In this document: piece by piece, positions 28,318 to 38,847 of the stretch | Layout of the letters: the number at the start of each line of letters is the position of its first letter | Position numbering within the stretch: the first letter of the stretch is position 1 | Assembly: GCF_002895925.1 (NCBI RefSeq) | Contig: NZ_NWUO01000004.1 | Span: 186,001 to 250,000 of the forward strand | Direction: 5' to 3' | DNA from: Mixta theicola | GTDB taxonomy: Bacteria > Pseudomonadota > Gammaproteobacteria > Enterobacterales > Enterobacteriaceae | DNA: 64,000 nucleotides | Notes under the pieces: model-generated | Told to the model about the DNA's origin: nothing | Database searches by the model: none | The model's input: only the letters and a program-made list of their open reading frames with translations | Translations under genes and position numbers: made by a program

Positions 28318-28752
28318 ATGTTAGGTATCATTTTGACGGGCCATGGCGGATTTGCCAGCGGTCTGGAAAAGGCGATGAAGCAGGTCCTCGGCGAGCAGGA
28401 GCAGTTTATCGCCATCGACTTTCCGGAAACCTCCACCACCGCGCTGCTGACTTCGCAGCTGGAGCAGGCGATGCGCGAGCTGGACGCTAAGCACGATATT
28501 GTGTTTCTCACCGATCTGCTGGGCGGTACGCCGTTTCGCGTGGCTTCCCAGCTGGCGATGCAAAAACCAGGAGGCGAGGTGATTACCGGGACGAATCTGC
28601 AGCTGCTGCTGGAGATGGTGCTGGAGCGTGAAGGGCTGAGCAGCGAAGCGTTCCGTCTGCAGGCGCTGGAGTGCGGTCACCGCGGCCTGACGAGCCTGGT
28701 GGATGAACTGGGACGCTGTCGTGAAGAAGCGTCCATAGAGGAAGGAATATAA
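28318..28752 (+). CDS. agaF: AgaF, PTS IIA component
   Basis: 144 residues, mannose-family IIA domain. Active-site His9 lies in GIILTGHGGFASG, and TDLLGGTPFRVA is the conserved second motif. It receives phosphate from HPr. It is the last intact gene of this operon; its TAA overlaps the remnant of agaA. Confidence 0.92.
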   Translation: MLGIILTGHGGFASGLEKAMKQVLGEQEQFIAIDFPETSTTALLTSQLEQAMRELDAKHDIVFLTDLLGGTPFRVASQLAMQKPGGEVITGTNLQLLLEMVLEREGLSSEAFRLQALECGHRGLTSLVDELGRCREEASIEEGI

Positions 28753-28883
28753 GCACGCTATTGCGCGCACGACGTCTGCTTACCGAACGTGGCTGGCTGG
28801 ATGATCACCAGCTACGCATCGAAGAGGGCGTTATCGCGGCGATGCGCAGCGGAATTGTGCGTAACCCTGGCCTGCGACGTTAA
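28749..28883 (+). pseudogene. agaA: Remnant of agaA (N-acetylgalactosamine-6-phosphate deacetylase), first ~30 codons
   Basis: The frame starting at ATA 28749 encodes a peptide whose RARRLLTERGWLDDHQLRI and following GVIAA match the first 30 residues of E. coli AgaA. After that the similarity stops abruptly and TAA follows at 28881. The expected start codon is ATA, and the metal-binding and catalytic parts of the roughly 377-residue enzyme are missing. About 260 bases later agaS begins, so the body of agaA has been deleted. Deacetylation would then depend on NagA or be dispensable if galactosamine is the substrate. Confidence 0.85.
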
Positions 28884-28989
28884 GCCGTAAGGCCTTTCTT
28901 TTTCTTTCGAAAAACCTGCCTTATTTACGCAGATAAAAACTAAATCTTTATATATTAATTGGTTAGATTATGTTCCCCGCGCATCCTCT

Positions 28990-29013
28990 CAGTTTTCGTT
29001 TTATTTCACTTTC
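28990..29013 (+). promoter_or_regulatory. AgaR operator upstream of agaS (distal)
   Basis: CAGT-TTTCGTTTTATTTCACTTTC has the TTTCGTTT plus TATTTC core of the other AgaR sites. A weaker copy (TTTCGGTTTC) follows at about 29025. It lies in the 260-base gap between the agaA remnant and agaS. Confidence 0.65.
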
Positions 29014-29068
29014 TTTCATTGAACTTTCGGTTTCTTTTCTATAGATTTTATTTAACTGCTTAAGTGAA

Positions 29069-29092
29069 CAAGTGAAACGAAACGAAAGATGG
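29069..29092 (-). promoter_or_regulatory. AgaR operator upstream of agaS (proximal)
   Basis: Minus strand CATC-TTTCGTTTCGTTTCACTT is an excellent match in inverted orientation, about 55 bases before the agaS ATG. With the distal site it implies a separate AgaR-controlled promoter for agaS-kbaY, as in E. coli. Confidence 0.75.
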
Positions 29093-29145
29093 CGACCCCG
29101 TTTGTCAGCGTCTGAAGTGGAATTCACCCGACCAAGGATTGAGTT

Positions 29146-30300
29146 ATGCCAGAAACCTACACCCCTTCCACCGCCGTAACCGGCACCTGGACAGAAGAAG
29201 AGATTCGCCAGCAGCCCGCCAGCTGGATCCGTTCGCTCACCAATATTGACCGCTGCCGACCGGCGATCGATGCTTTTCTTACTCCGCTGCTGCGCAAAAA
29301 CGATCTGCGCATCGTTCTGACCGGCGCGGGTACCTCCGCGTTTATCGGCGATATCATCGCGCCGTGGCTTTCCCGCCATACCGGTAAAAATTTTAGCGCG
29401 GTGCCGACCACGGATCTGGTGACCAATCCTGTGGATTACCTGAACCCGGCGCACCCGCTGCTGCTGGTCTCTTTTGCCCGCTCCGGCAACAGCCCTGAAA
29501 GCGTGGCTGCCGTTGAGCTGGCCAATCAGTTTGTATCGGAGTGCTACCATCTTTCGATAACCTGCAACGAAGCGGGCAGCCTGTATCAAAACGCGGTTAA
29601 CAGCGATAACGCCTTTGCGCTGCTGATGCCTGCTGAAACGCACGACCGCGCGTTTGCGATGACCAGCAGCATTACCGCCATGATGGCAAGCTGCCTTGCG
29701 GTGTTCGCGCCGGAGGCGATCAACAGCAGCACCTTTCGCGACGTAGCCGATCGCTGCCAGGGGATCATTAGTTCTCTGGGCGATTTCAGCGACGGCGTAT
29801 TTGGCAACGCGCCCTGGAAACGGCTCGTTTACCTCGGCAGCGGCGGCCTGCAGGGCGTGGCGCGCGAATCTGCTCTGAAGGTGCTGGAGCTGACGGCGGG
29901 GAAACTGGCCGCGTTTTACGACTCCTCTACTGGCTTCCGCCACGGACCGAAATCGCTGGTGGATAGCGAAACGCTGGTGGTGATGTTCGTTTCCAGTCAT
30001 CCCTATACCCGCCAGTACGATCTCGACCTGCTGGCGGAACTGCGCCGCGACGGGCAGGCGATGCGCGTCGTGGCTATCTCCGCCGATACCGACGCCGTCA
30101 TCGAAGCCGGCTCGCATATCCTGCTGCCGCCTTCCCGTCACTTTTTGGATATTGAGCTGGCCTTCTGTTTCCTGATGTATGCGCAGGTGTTTGCCCTGAC
30201 GCAATCCATCAGCGTGGGCAATACGCCAGATAACCCGTCCGCCAGCGGCACGGTAAATCGTGTGGTGCAGGGCGTTGTTATTCATCCATGGCAGGCATAA
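29146..30300 (+). CDS. agaS: AgaS, galactosamine-6-phosphate deaminase/isomerase
   Basis: 384 residues with two SIS (sugar isomerase) domains: the first with LTGAGTSAFIGD and SFARSGNSPESVA, the second with YLGSGGLQGVARESALKVLELT and GFRHGPKSLVD. In the E. coli pathway it converts galactosamine-6-phosphate to tagatose-6-phosphate with release of ammonia. It has its own AgaR-controlled promoter and is followed by kbaY 12 bases later. Confidence 0.94.
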   Translation: MPETYTPSTAVTGTWTEEEIRQQPASWIRSLTNIDRCRPAIDAFLTPLLRKNDLRIVLTGAGTSAFIGDIIAPWLSRHTGKNFSAVPTTDLVTNPVDYLNPAHPLLLVSFARSGNSPESVAAVELANQFVSECYHLSITCNEAGSLYQNAVNSDNAFALLMPAETHDRAFAMTSSITAMMASCLAVFAPEAINSSTFRDVADRCQGIISSLGDFSDGVFGNAPWKRLVYLGSGGLQGVARESALKVLELTAGKLAAFYDSSTGFRHGPKSLVDSETLVVMFVSSHPYTRQYDLDLLAELRRDGQAMRVVAISADTDAVIEAGSHILLPPSRHFLDIELAFCFLMYAQVFALTQSISVGNTPDNPSASGTVNRVVQGVVIHPWQA

Positions 30301-31185
<885 letters not shown>

Positions 31186-31279
31186 TGAGCCTGGCGATAA
31201 CGACAAAACCGCGTTGTTCCTCACCGGGCGGCGCGTTATGGCCAGTGCAACGAAAAAACGCGTCCTTATGAAAATATCT

Positions 31280-31305
31280 GGCCCGGAGCCGCATCCGGGC
31301 CGGTT
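31280..31305. terminator. Hairpin between kbaY and rsmI
   Basis: An 8-bp stem GGCCCGGA / TCCGGGCC with a 6-base loop; weakly T-rich on both sides. It lies just beyond the rsmI stop and about 95 bases beyond kbaY, which converge here. Confidence 0.6.
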
Positions 31306-31308
31306 GAT

Positions 31309-32172
31309 TTACTCTTCCTGCTGCTCAAGCGCATATTTATATAGCGCGTTTTTCTTCACGCCGTGAATCTCCGCCGTCAGCGCCGCCGCTTTCTTTAACG
31401 GCAGCTCTTTTTGCAGTAGCGCCAGGGTGCGCAGCGCTTCGATCGGCAGCGCCTCTTCATCAGCATGGTGGCCTTCGACAATCAGCACCATTTCGCCTTT
31501 ACGACGGTTCTCGTCCTCTTCAATCCAGGCGAGCAGCTCCGCTACCGGCGCGCCGTGGATCGATTCCCAGGTTTTGGTGATCTCGCGCGCCAGCACTACA
31601 TAGCGATCCGCGCCCAGTTCGCTGACCATATCGCGCAGACTATCAAGCAGACGATGGGTTGATTCATAAAAAATCAGCGTGCGCGGTTCCTGAGCCAGCG
31701 CGCGCAGCGTATCGCAGCGCGCTTTGCTTTTGGCTGGTAAAAAGCCCTCATAGCAAAAGCGGTCGGAGGGCAAACCGGCGGCGCTAAGGGCGGCAATAGC
31801 GGCGCAGGGGCCAGGCAGCGGCACCACGCGGATGCCCGCTTCGCGACAGCGGCGCACCAGATGATAGCCAGGATCGTTGATTAATGGCGTACCCGCATCG
31901 GAAACCAGCGCAATGCTCTGGCCTTCCTGCAGTTTCGTCAGCAGCAGTTCCGCTTTTTGCTGCTCATTATGATCGTGTAATGCGAACAGTCGCGCATTGA
32001 TGGCGAAATGTTGTAGCAACAGTCCGGTATGACGTGTATCTTCCGCAGCCACCAGATCGACGCTTGCAAGCACCGCCAGCGCCCGCTGGGTGATATCGCC
32101 CAGGTTGCCTATCGGGGTGGGTACAATATAGAGCGTGCTGGCAGAAATCTCTGCCCGATCGTGTTGTTTCAT
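31309..32172 (-). CDS. rsmI: RsmI, 16S rRNA 2'-O-ribose C1402 methyltransferase
   Basis: 287 residues, tetrapyrrole-methylase fold. The N-terminus [18 protein letters not shown] and the motifs [25 protein letters not shown] and [23 protein letters not shown] are diagnostic. It methylates the ribose of C1402 in the decoding centre using SAM. It is divergent from lpoA with about 60 bases between, as in E. coli. Confidence 0.96.
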   Translation of the reverse strand: MKQHDRAEISASTLYIVPTPIGNLGDITQRALAVLASVDLVAAEDTRHTGLLLQHFAINARLFALHDHNEQQKAELLLTKLQEGQSIALVSDAGTPLINDPGYHLVRRCREAGIRVVPLPGPCAAIAALSAAGLPSDRFCYEGFLPAKSKARCDTLRALAQEPRTLIFYESTHRLLDSLRDMVSELGADRYVVLAREITKTWESIHGAPVAELLAWIEEDENRRKGEMVLIVEGHHADEEALPIEALRTLALLQKELPLKKAAALTAEIHGVKKNALYKYALEQQEE

Positions 32173-32233
32173 TGTTTCATCCGAATTGCCGATTTAATAT
32201 TGAGCATCCTGAAAAAAACTTACTGGATACAGT

Positions 32234-34327
32234 ATGCTTCCTTCAAAAGTCGTTCGAAAAAAAGCAGGGCGCTTCGTGCCTGTTCTCCTGGCCGGGCTAA
32301 TTCTGGCAGCCTGTACCGGCCAGACGCCGCAGGCTCCCTCGGTAAATATTCAGGGGCCGGCAACGGGCACATCCAGCTATTACCTGCAGCAGGTACAGCA
32401 AAGCCCAGATGATAACAAGGCTGACTGGCAATTACTTGCGATACGTGCACTGCTTAACGAAGGGAAGTATCCCCAGGCATACCAGCAAATCACCCAGCTG
32501 CCGCAGCAGCTAAGCGACACGCAGCGTCAGGAGCTACAGCTGCTGACCGCCCAGCTGCGTCTCGGCAGTCAGGATTTCCCCAGCGCGCAGGCGATTCTGG
32601 CGAAGCTTAATCCTTCTTCCATGTCGAAAGATCAGCAGCAGCGCTACTACGGCATGAAGATTGCCGCTAATCAGGGGCGACCTTCGCTGGATCTGGTGCG
32701 CATGCTGATCGCGCAGGAGCCGCTGTTAACCGATAAAGCGCATCAGGATAATATCGATGCCACCTGGCAGACGCTGACGCAGCTGCCGCCGGAGCAGATG
32801 AGCAGCCTGGTAATTAATGCGGATGAAAATACGCTGCAGGGCTGGCTCGACTTGCTCAATGTTTACAAGGCGAACCGTACCGATCCCGATATGCTGAAAG
32901 CGGGCATCAGCGACTGGCAGATGCGTTATCCGCAAAACCCGGCGGCAAAAACGCCGCCGACGGCGCTCGGGCAGGTGCAGAACTTCCAGCCCGCTTCTAC
33001 CGGTAAAATCGCGCTGCTGCTGCCGTTGAGCGGCCAGGCGCAGGTTTTCGCCAGCGCTATCCAGAAGGGCTTTAACGATGCGAAAAACGGCCTGCTGAAT
33101 ACGCAACCGTCGCCTGCCGTCGGCAGCGCGCAAAATCCGGTGGCGTTACCCAGCGACGGCGCGCAAAACAGCGCCGAGCCTGCGAGCAACAGCGCGAACA
33201 ACAGCGCCGAACCGGCAAATGGCAGCGCTCAGCCGCAGGCTGCGAATACGGATGCGGTAGTCAGCCCCTCCGCCGCGCCGGCTGACCCTGACTCATCGCC
33301 GCCCGCCGCACCGCCTGCGGCCAGCGCCACTACTGCGCCAGCCAGCAATGCCGAAGTGAAAGTGTATGACACCAGTTCGCAGCCGATTCAGCAGATAATA
33401 GCCCAGGCTCAGCAGGACGGCGCGACGCTGGTGGTTGGGCCGTTGCTGAAGGATAACGTGCAGCAGCTGGCGGACTCCTCCACGCCGCTGAATGTGCTGG
33501 CGCTTAATGAGCCGGAAAAAATCCAGAACCATCCGAATCTTTGCTACTTTGCGCTTTCTCCTGAAGACGAAGCGCGGGATGCTGCGCATCATATCTGGCA
33601 GCAGGGCAAACGCATGCCGCTGCTGCTGGTGCCGCGTAGCTCGCTGGGCGATCGCGTCAGCAAAGCCTTTGCGCAGGAATGGCAAACGCTGGGCGGCAGC
33701 ACGGTGCTGCAACAAGGGTTCGGTTCCGCCGCGGATCTGAAGCAGGGCATCAACAGCGGCGCGGGCATAAGCCTGAGCGGTACGCCAGTGACGCCGCCGG
33801 TCAGTGAGCCGCAGGGCGTCACTATTGCTGGCCTGACCATCCCGGCGCCGCAGAGCAGCACGCCGCCTGAAACCGCCGCCAGCGGCGGCGCGGTGGATGC
33901 GGTTTATATCGTCGCCACGCAGGGTGAGCTGCAGTTGATTAAGCCGATGATCGCCATGCGCATCAGCAGCCGCAGCAACGTGGCGCTGTATGCCAGTTCG
34001 CGCAGCTTCCAGGCCGGTGCCGGTCCTGACTTCCGTCTGGAGATGGAAGGGCTGCAGTTTAGCGATATTCCGCTGCTGTCGGGCGCTAATCCGGGGCTGA
34101 TGCAGCAGGCGGCGCGCAGCTTTAATAATGATTTCTCGCTGGTTCGCCTGTATGCGATGGGCATTGACGCCTGGACGCTGGCTAACCACTTTAGCGAAAT
34201 GCGTCAAATGTCCGGTTTCCGTATCGATGGCAATACCGGTCAGCTGAGCGCCACAGAAAATTGTGTTATCAACAGGAAGTTGATATGGAGCCAGTATCGT
34301 CAGGGACAGGTGGTCCCGGCCAGCTAA
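32234..34327 (+). CDS. lpoA: LpoA, outer-membrane lipoprotein activator of PBP1A
   Basis: 697 residues. A lipoprotein signal ends in LILAAC with Cys27. The N-terminal helical TPR-like domain runs to about residue 255. A substrate-binding-protein-like C-terminal domain follows, interrupted by an Ala/Ser/Pro/Asn-rich low-complexity insert (about 290-375, with NSAEPA repeats) and a second variable loop near 510-555. LpoA reaches from the outer membrane to stimulate the transpeptidase of PBP1A. The end overlaps yraN by 43 bases. Confidence 0.95.
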   Translation: MLPSKVVRKKAGRFVPVLLAGLILAACTGQTPQAPSVNIQGPATGTSSYYLQQVQQSPDDNKADWQLLAIRALLNEGKYPQAYQQITQLPQQLSDTQRQELQLLTAQLRLGSQDFPSAQAILAKLNPSSMSKDQQQRYYGMKIAANQGRPSLDLVRMLIAQEPLLTDKAHQDNIDATWQTLTQLPPEQMSSLVINADENTLQGWLDLLNVYKANRTDPDMLKAGISDWQMRYPQNPAAKTPPTALGQVQNFQPASTGKIALLLPLSGQAQVFASAIQKGFNDAKNGLLNTQPSPAVGSAQNPVALPSDGAQNSAEPASNSANNSAEPANGSAQPQAANTDAVVSPSAAPADPDSSPPAAPPAASATTAPASNAEVKVYDTSSQPIQQIIAQAQQDGATLVVGPLLKDNVQQLADSSTPLNVLALNEPEKIQNHPNLCYFALSPEDEARDAAHHIWQQGKRMPLLLVPRSSLGDRVSKAFAQEWQTLGGSTVLQQGFGSAADLKQGINSGAGISLSGTPVTPPVSEPQGVTIAGLTIPAPQSSTPPETAASGGAVDAVYIVATQGELQLIKPMIAMRISSRSNVALYASSRSFQAGAGPDFRLEMEGLQFSDIPLLSGANPGLMQQAARSFNNDFSLVRLYAMGIDAWTLANHFSEMRQMSGFRIDGNTGQLSATENCVINRKLIWSQYRQGQVVPAS

Positions 34328-34680
34328 GTCGTCAGCTAAAAGGCGCGCGCTATGAGCTGATAGCGCGTCGTCATCTGGAGCAGGCGGGGCTGGTATTTGT
34401 AGCCGCCAACGTGCGTTATCGCGTTGGCGAGCTGGATTTAATTATGCGTGACGGGCGACAGTGGGTGTTTGTCGAGGTACGCTATCGGCGCGACGCGCGT
34501 TTTGGCGGCGCGGCAGCCAGCGTTACCTGGCGCAAACAACAGAAACTGTTACGCAGCGCCGCCCTGTGGCTGGCGGCGCGCAATGCCAGTTTTGATACGG
34601 TAGACTGTCGTTTCGACATCGTCGCCATTACCGGGCAGCAGCTAACGTGGCTGCCCGATGCGTTTCAAGCCCACATTTAG
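34285..34680 (+). CDS. yraN: YraN, UPF0102 family protein (nuclease-like fold)
   Basis: 131 residues from ATG 34285, which follows an AGGAAG site inside the lpoA end; the frame extends 8 codons further upstream. The UPF0102 core contains the Asp and Glu-Val-Lys/Arg pattern of restriction-endonuclease-like folds ([19 protein letters not shown]). The function is unknown. It overlaps lpoA and precedes diaA, the conserved order. Confidence 0.92.
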   Translation: MEPVSSGTGGPGQLSRQLKGARYELIARRHLEQAGLVFVAANVRYRVGELDLIMRDGRQWVFVEVRYRRDARFGGAAASVTWRKQQKLLRSAALWLAARNASFDTVDCRFDIVAITGQQLTWLPDAFQAHI

Positions 34681-34694
34681 AACCAGGTGGTAGT

Positions 34695-35282
34695 GTGCTG
34701 GAAAGAATAAAAGCCTGTTTTACGGAAAGTATACAGACGCAGATAGCCGCAGCGGAGGCGTTACCCGATGCCATTTCCCGCGCGGCAATGACCATGGTGC
34801 AATCGCTGCTGAACGGCAACAAGATCCTCTGCTGCGGCAACGGCACCTCGGCGGCGAATGCTCAGCATTTTGCCGCCAGTATGATTAACCGTTATGAAGC
34901 AGAGCGTCCCAGTCTGCCGGCGCTGGCGCTAAGCGCGGACAATATTCTGTTGACCGCGATTAGCGACGATCGGCTGCATGTCGAGGTTTATGCTAAGCAA
35001 GTCCGGGCGCTGGGCCAGACGGGGGATGTGCTGCTGGCGATCTCTACGCGCGGTAACAGCCGTGATATTGTTAAGGCGGTAGAAGCGGCGGTCACGCGTG
35101 ATATGACGATTATTGCCCTGACCGGCTATGATGGCGGCGAGCTGGCTGGACTGCTGGGCCCGCAGGATGTAGAGATTCGCATCCCATCACACAGAAGCGC
35201 CAGAATTCATGAAATGCATATGCTTACCGTGAACTGTCTGTGTGATTTGATTGATAACACTCTGTTTCCTCACCAGGAATAA
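34695..35282 (+). CDS. diaA: DiaA, DnaA initiator-associating protein
   Basis: 195 residues from the GTG at 34695, giving (M)[15 protein letters not shown] as in E. coli; a longer frame is open into yraN but is unsupported. It is a single SIS domain protein ([42 protein letters not shown]), a tetramer that binds DnaA and promotes its ordered assembly at oriC. It lies 14 bases after yraN and just before dolP. Confidence 0.95.
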   Translation: MLERIKACFTESIQTQIAAAEALPDAISRAAMTMVQSLLNGNKILCCGNGTSAANAQHFAASMINRYEAERPSLPALALSADNILLTAISDDRLHVEVYAKQVRALGQTGDVLLAISTRGNSRDIVKAVEAAVTRDMTIIALTGYDGGELAGLLGPQDVEIRIPSHRSARIHEMHMLTVNCLCDLIDNTLFPHQE

Positions 35283-35295
35283 ACAAGGAGATGTA

Positions 35296-35868
35296 ATGAA
35301 GGTATTATCTGCACTGGCAGTGATCTTTGCCGCCCTGTTATTACAGGGCTGCGCCGCCGTCGTGGTCGGCAGCGCGGCGGTGGCGACCAAGAGCGCAACC
35401 GATCCGCGTACCGTAGGAACCCAGGTGGATGACGGCACGCTGGAACTGCGCGTCAGCAACGCGCTGGCGAAAGATCAGCAAATAAAAAATGATGCGCATA
35501 TCGTAGCCACCGCCTATCAGGGCAAAGTGCTGCTGACCGGCCAGGCGCCGAGCGCGGAAGTTGCGGATCGCGCGAAACAAATTACGATGGGCGTGGATGG
35601 CGCAACGGAGGTTTATAACGAAATTCGCCAGGGGCCGAAAGTTACGCTGGGCACCGCCTCTTCCGATACCTGGATCACTACCAAAGTGCGCTCACAGCTG
35701 TTGGGCAGCGATCGGGTGAAATCCTCTAACGTGAAGGTCACCACTGAAAACGGCGAAGTGTTCCTGCTGGGGCTGGTTACGCAGCAGGAAGCCAGTGCGG
35801 CGGCGGATATCGCCAGTCGGGTAAGCGGCGTGAAGCACGTCACTACCGCCTTTACCATCCTGAAATAA
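35296..35868 (+). CDS. dolP: DolP (YraP), dual-BON-domain outer-membrane lipoprotein
   Basis: 190 residues from MKVLSALAVIFAALLLQGC with lipidated Cys19. Two BON domains follow (about 46-115 and 124-190; typical sequences are GKVLLTGQAP and GEVFLLGLVTQQEA). In E. coli it binds anionic phospholipid at division sites and supports outer-membrane integrity. It has a good AAGGAG site and lies 13 bases after diaA. A terminator follows. Confidence 0.95.
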   Translation: MKVLSALAVIFAALLLQGCAAVVVGSAAVATKSATDPRTVGTQVDDGTLELRVSNALAKDQQIKNDAHIVATAYQGKVLLTGQAPSAEVADRAKQITMGVDGATEVYNEIRQGPKVTLGTASSDTWITTKVRSQLLGSDRVKSSNVKVTTENGEVFLLGLVTQQEASAAADIASRVSGVKHVTTAFTILK

Positions 35869-35876
35869 TCCTGTCA

Positions 35877-35906
35877 GGGGCGACATCTGCGTCGCCCCGC
35901 TTTTTC
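35877..35906 (+). terminator. Terminator of diaA-dolP, possibly bidirectional
   Basis: An 8-bp stem GGGGCGAC / GTCGCCCC with a 6-base loop, followed by GCTTTTTCG. It lies between the convergent dolP and yhaK genes. Confidence 0.85.
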
Positions 35907-35907
35907 G

Positions 35908-36612
35908 TTAGCTCATCAAATCAACGACCAGCGCGCGTAGCGGCGTTTGCGCCTGCAGGCGGATGCTGGTTTCATCGCGGATAAAAGCGCCGTCGCCGCA
36001 GCCCAACTCTTCCCGTTCGCCGTTGGCCGACAGCGCCTGAAATTGACCGTGAATCGACTGTAGCCAGGCGCGCGAGCCTTGTAGCGGCTGTTGCCATTCT
36101 TGCCCTGGTTCCAGCGTGATGTGATGGATCCAAACCTGCTGACGCACCTGCAGACTGCCTTTTTCGCCATCGGGCGAAGCGATCAGCTGGTGGGGCCGAT
36201 CCAGCGTCAGCGGCAGCTGTTGCACCAGCGGGTTTTCGCGATCCGGACAGGCGTCCAGCCAGAGCTGGATACGCGTCAGCGGGGCATCCCGGTTTACGTT
36301 CAGCTCGCTCCAGGCCACCCCCGTCTGCGTTGACAGCAGCAGGACGTCGCCATCGCCCGCGCGACAGTAGTTGCCTTCGCTATCGCGGTATTCCGCTTCG
36401 CCCCGCAGGATCAGGTTAAGAATATCCACAGGTGGATAGGTACGCGGCTGGAAAGCGGCGCCAGGGGCGAGCACTTCCTGATTCAATACCCGCAGCGAGG
36501 CATAGCCCAGAAGTTTTGGATCAAAATAGTGGCCAAAAGAAAATGTATAACGCGCCTGCAGCCAGCCGTAATCGGCCTGACCACACTGTTGCGCGGTGCG
36601 TGATGTCATCAT
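35908..36612 (-). CDS. yhaK: YhaK, pirin-like bicupin protein
   Basis: 234 residues closely matching E. coli YhaK (RTAQQCGQADYGWLQARYTF-like start, SFGHYFDPKLLGYASLRVLN). It is a cytoplasmic bicupin of the pirin family; in E. coli it is redox-sensitive and may act on quinones. It is divergent from yhaJ. The roughly 130-base gap between them probably holds YhaJ-regulated promoters. Confidence 0.93.
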   Translation of the reverse strand: MMTSRTAQQCGQADYGWLQARYTFSFGHYFDPKLLGYASLRVLNQEVLAPGAAFQPRTYPPVDILNLILRGEAEYRDSEGNYCRAGDGDVLLLSTQTGVAWSELNVNRDAPLTRIQLWLDACPDRENPLVQQLPLTLDRPHQLIASPDGEKGSLQVRQQVWIHHITLEPGQEWQQPLQGSRAWLQSIHGQFQALSANGEREELGCGDGAFIRDETSIRLQAQTPLRALVVDLMS

Positions 36613-36746
36613 TGTTAGATTACCCCCATCAGCGCCTGTTTATGCCGCCAGGTCACCTGTCAGGTTTCTATGGTAAATATCTGGACGGCGGATTGTTAGC
36701 CAGTTAATCTGCCTGGCATATTCAAAATTACTGACAGAGACGCGCT

Positions 36747-37646
36747 ATGGCAAAAGATCGGGCCCTGACTTTGGAAGCACTACGCGTGATGGACGCTATC
36801 GATCGGCGCGGCAGCTTTGCTGCGGCCGCTGACGAACTGGGCCGCGTGCCTTCCGCACTCAGCTACACCATGCAAAAACTGGAAGAAGAGTTGGACGTGG
36901 TGCTGTTTGATCGCTCTGGTCACCGCACTAAATTCACTAACGTTGGTCGTATGCTGCTGGAACGCGGCCGGGTGCTGCTGGAAGCGGCCGATAAGCTAAC
37001 CACCGATGCGGAAGCGCTGGCGCGCGGCTGGGAAACCCATCTGACCATCGTTACCGAGGCGCTGGTGCCCACCGAAATGCTGTTTCCGCTGGTGGAAAAG
37101 CTGTCGGAAAAGGCCAATACGCAAATCTCGCTAATTACCGAGGTGCTGGCGGGAGCCTGGGAGCGGCTGGAACAGGGACGGGCAGATATTGTCGTGGCGC
37201 CGGATCTGCATTTTCGCGCCTCAACCGAGATCAACACCCGCAAATTATATAGCGTTATGAATGTTATCGTTGCCAGCCCGGATCATCCGATTCATCAGGA
37301 GCCGGAGCCGCTTTCTGAAACGACGCGCGTAAAATATCGCGGTATTGCGGTGGCGGATACCGCTCGTGAAAGACCGGTACTGACGGTTCAGTTACTGGAT
37401 AAGCAGCAGCGTTTGACGCTCAGCAGCATAGACGATAAGCGCCGCGCCTTGCTGGCGGGGCTGGGCGTGGCAAGTATGCCTTATCCGCTGGTGGAGCAGG
37501 ATATTGCCGAAGGCCGTTTGCGCGTGGTCAGCCCTGAAAACACGCAGGAAATTGATATTATTATGGCCTGGCGGCGCGACAGCATGGGCGAGGCTAAAGC
37601 CTGGTGCCTGCGTGAAATCCCGCGTCTGTTAGCTAAAAAAGGGTAA
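36747..37646 (+). CDS. yhaJ: YhaJ, LysR-family transcriptional regulator
   Basis: 299 residues. The N-terminal winged helix-turn-helix (about 8-65, AAADELGRVPSALSYTMQKLEEEL) and the LysR effector domain are both complete. In E. coli YhaJ activates yqjF and responds to dihydroxybenzene or quinone-like compounds. Its neighbours here (pirin YhaK, glutathionyl-hydroquinone reductase YqjG, DoxX-like YqjF) form the same quinone-related set, so that role is likely kept. Confidence 0.93.
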   Translation: MAKDRALTLEALRVMDAIDRRGSFAAAADELGRVPSALSYTMQKLEEELDVVLFDRSGHRTKFTNVGRMLLERGRVLLEAADKLTTDAEALARGWETHLTIVTEALVPTEMLFPLVEKLSEKANTQISLITEVLAGAWERLEQGRADIVVAPDLHFRASTEINTRKLYSVMNVIVASPDHPIHQEPEPLSETTRVKYRGIAVADTARERPVLTVQLLDKQQRLTLSSIDDKRRALLAGLGVASMPYPLVEQDIAEGRLRVVSPENTQEIDIIMAWRRDSMGEAKAWCLREIPRLLAKKG

Positions 37647-37790
37647 CCGGCAGGCCAGATTTTAGGGGAAACATCGCAATGAGGCCGTAGCGGCATGAGC
37701 CGCCAGAGCGCCTCGCGGGATGGTCGCCCAGGGAATCTCTATCTGACAGACGACTTTGTTATTAATCCCGTAACTCGTGTCAGTTGCGGG

Positions 37791-38777
37791 TCAGGAAAAG
37801 CGTTCGTCACGCCCGTGCGGCTCATCCCAGTCAAAGGCCGGCCCTATGGAAATAACGCCGCTGGGGTTAATGGTTTTATGACTGCAATAATAGTGATGGC
37901 GGATATGTTGCAGATTTACCGTCCCGGCGATGCCCGGCATTTGCCAGATATCACGTAAAAATCCGTTCAGATTGAGATAGTCGCCGATGCGATGCCTGTC
38001 GCATTTAAAATGGGTGGCATACACCGGATCGAAGCGCACCAGCGTGGTCCACAACCGCAGATCCGCTTCGGTAAGCCGATCGCCGGTCAGCCAGCGATGC
38101 TGGCCAAGTATCTGCTCCAGACGATTCAGCGAACGAAACAGCGCCTCTACGGCTTCGTCATAAGCCGCCTGTGAGGTAGCGAAGCCCGATTTATAAACGC
38201 CGTTATTAACCGTATCGTAGATCCAGCCGTTCAGCTCATCGATCTCCGCGCGCAGGGCAACGGGATAATAGTCCCCGGCGCGTGCGCCGACGGCGTCAAA
38301 AGCGGAATTAAGCATACGAATGATGTCGGCGGATTCATTGCTAACGATGGTCTGCTGCTGCTTATCCCACAGTACCGGCACCGTCACCCGGCCGCTATAG
38401 TCCGCGTCGGCATGTAGATAAAGCTGATAGAGGAAATCATGCTGATAAAGCGTATCGCCGGTTGCTGCTGGAAAATCGGTAGCGAACGTCCAGCCATTCT
38501 CCAGCATCAGCGGATGCACCACCGAAACCGAAATCATCTGCTCCAGCCCTTTTAACTGACGCATTAACAGCGTGCGATGCGCCCACGGGCAGGCGAGCGA
38601 TACATACAGATGATAGCGATCGCGCCCGGCGGTAAACCCCGCCTTGCCGGTTGGGCCCGCGCTGCCGTCAGCGGTAACCCAGTTACGAAACGCGGACTCG
38701 GAGCGCTTAAAGCGGCCGCCGTTCGATTTGGTGTCATACCAGGTATCCTGCCAGACGCCATCAACCAGTTGTCCCAT
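37791..38777 (-). CDS. yqjG: YqjG, glutathionyl-hydroquinone reductase
   Basis: 328 residues of the Xi-class glutathione transferase family. The catalytic cysteine lies in SLACPWAHRTLLM (near residue 63), and the C-terminal helical domain contains the WIYDTVNNGVYKSGFA segment. It reduces glutathionyl-hydroquinones to hydroquinones. It is probably co-transcribed from yqjF, 70 bases upstream, with a hairpin between them. About 145 bases separate it from yhaJ, where I see no further gene. Confidence 0.94.
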   Translation of the reverse strand: MGQLVDGVWQDTWYDTKSNGGRFKRSESAFRNWVTADGSAGPTGKAGFTAGRDRYHLYVSLACPWAHRTLLMRQLKGLEQMISVSVVHPLMLENGWTFATDFPAATGDTLYQHDFLYQLYLHADADYSGRVTVPVLWDKQQQTIVSNESADIIRMLNSAFDAVGARAGDYYPVALRAEIDELNGWIYDTVNNGVYKSGFATSQAAYDEAVEALFRSLNRLEQILGQHRWLTGDRLTEADLRLWTTLVRFDPVYATHFKCDRHRIGDYLNLNGFLRDIWQMPGIAGTVNLQHIRHHYYCSHKTINPSGVISIGPAFDWDEPHGRDERFS

Positions 38778-38797
38778 AAAGCCTCCAAAATGAAAGG

Positions 38798-38822
38798 GGC
38801 GAGAATGAAACCATTCTCGCCC
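38798..38822 (-). terminator. Intercistronic hairpin between yqjF and yqjG
   Basis: An 11-bp stem GGGCGAGAATG / CATTCTCGCCC with a short loop, followed on the minus strand by CTTTCATTTT. It could attenuate transcription into yqjG or stabilise yqjF mRNA. Confidence 0.5.
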
Positions 38823-38847
38823 GTAGATGATGAAGTATAGCTATCGC

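Noticed and set aside
28963-30285. 440-residue open frame on the minus strand
   Set aside because: It lies antisense to agaS, whose SIS motifs and start are certain. The peptide is rich in Arg, His and Gln, typical of a GC-rich antisense frame, with no family signal.
33293-34207. 304-residue minus-strand frame
   Set aside because: Antisense to lpoA, partly across its low-complexity insert; Arg/Gln/His-rich shadow.
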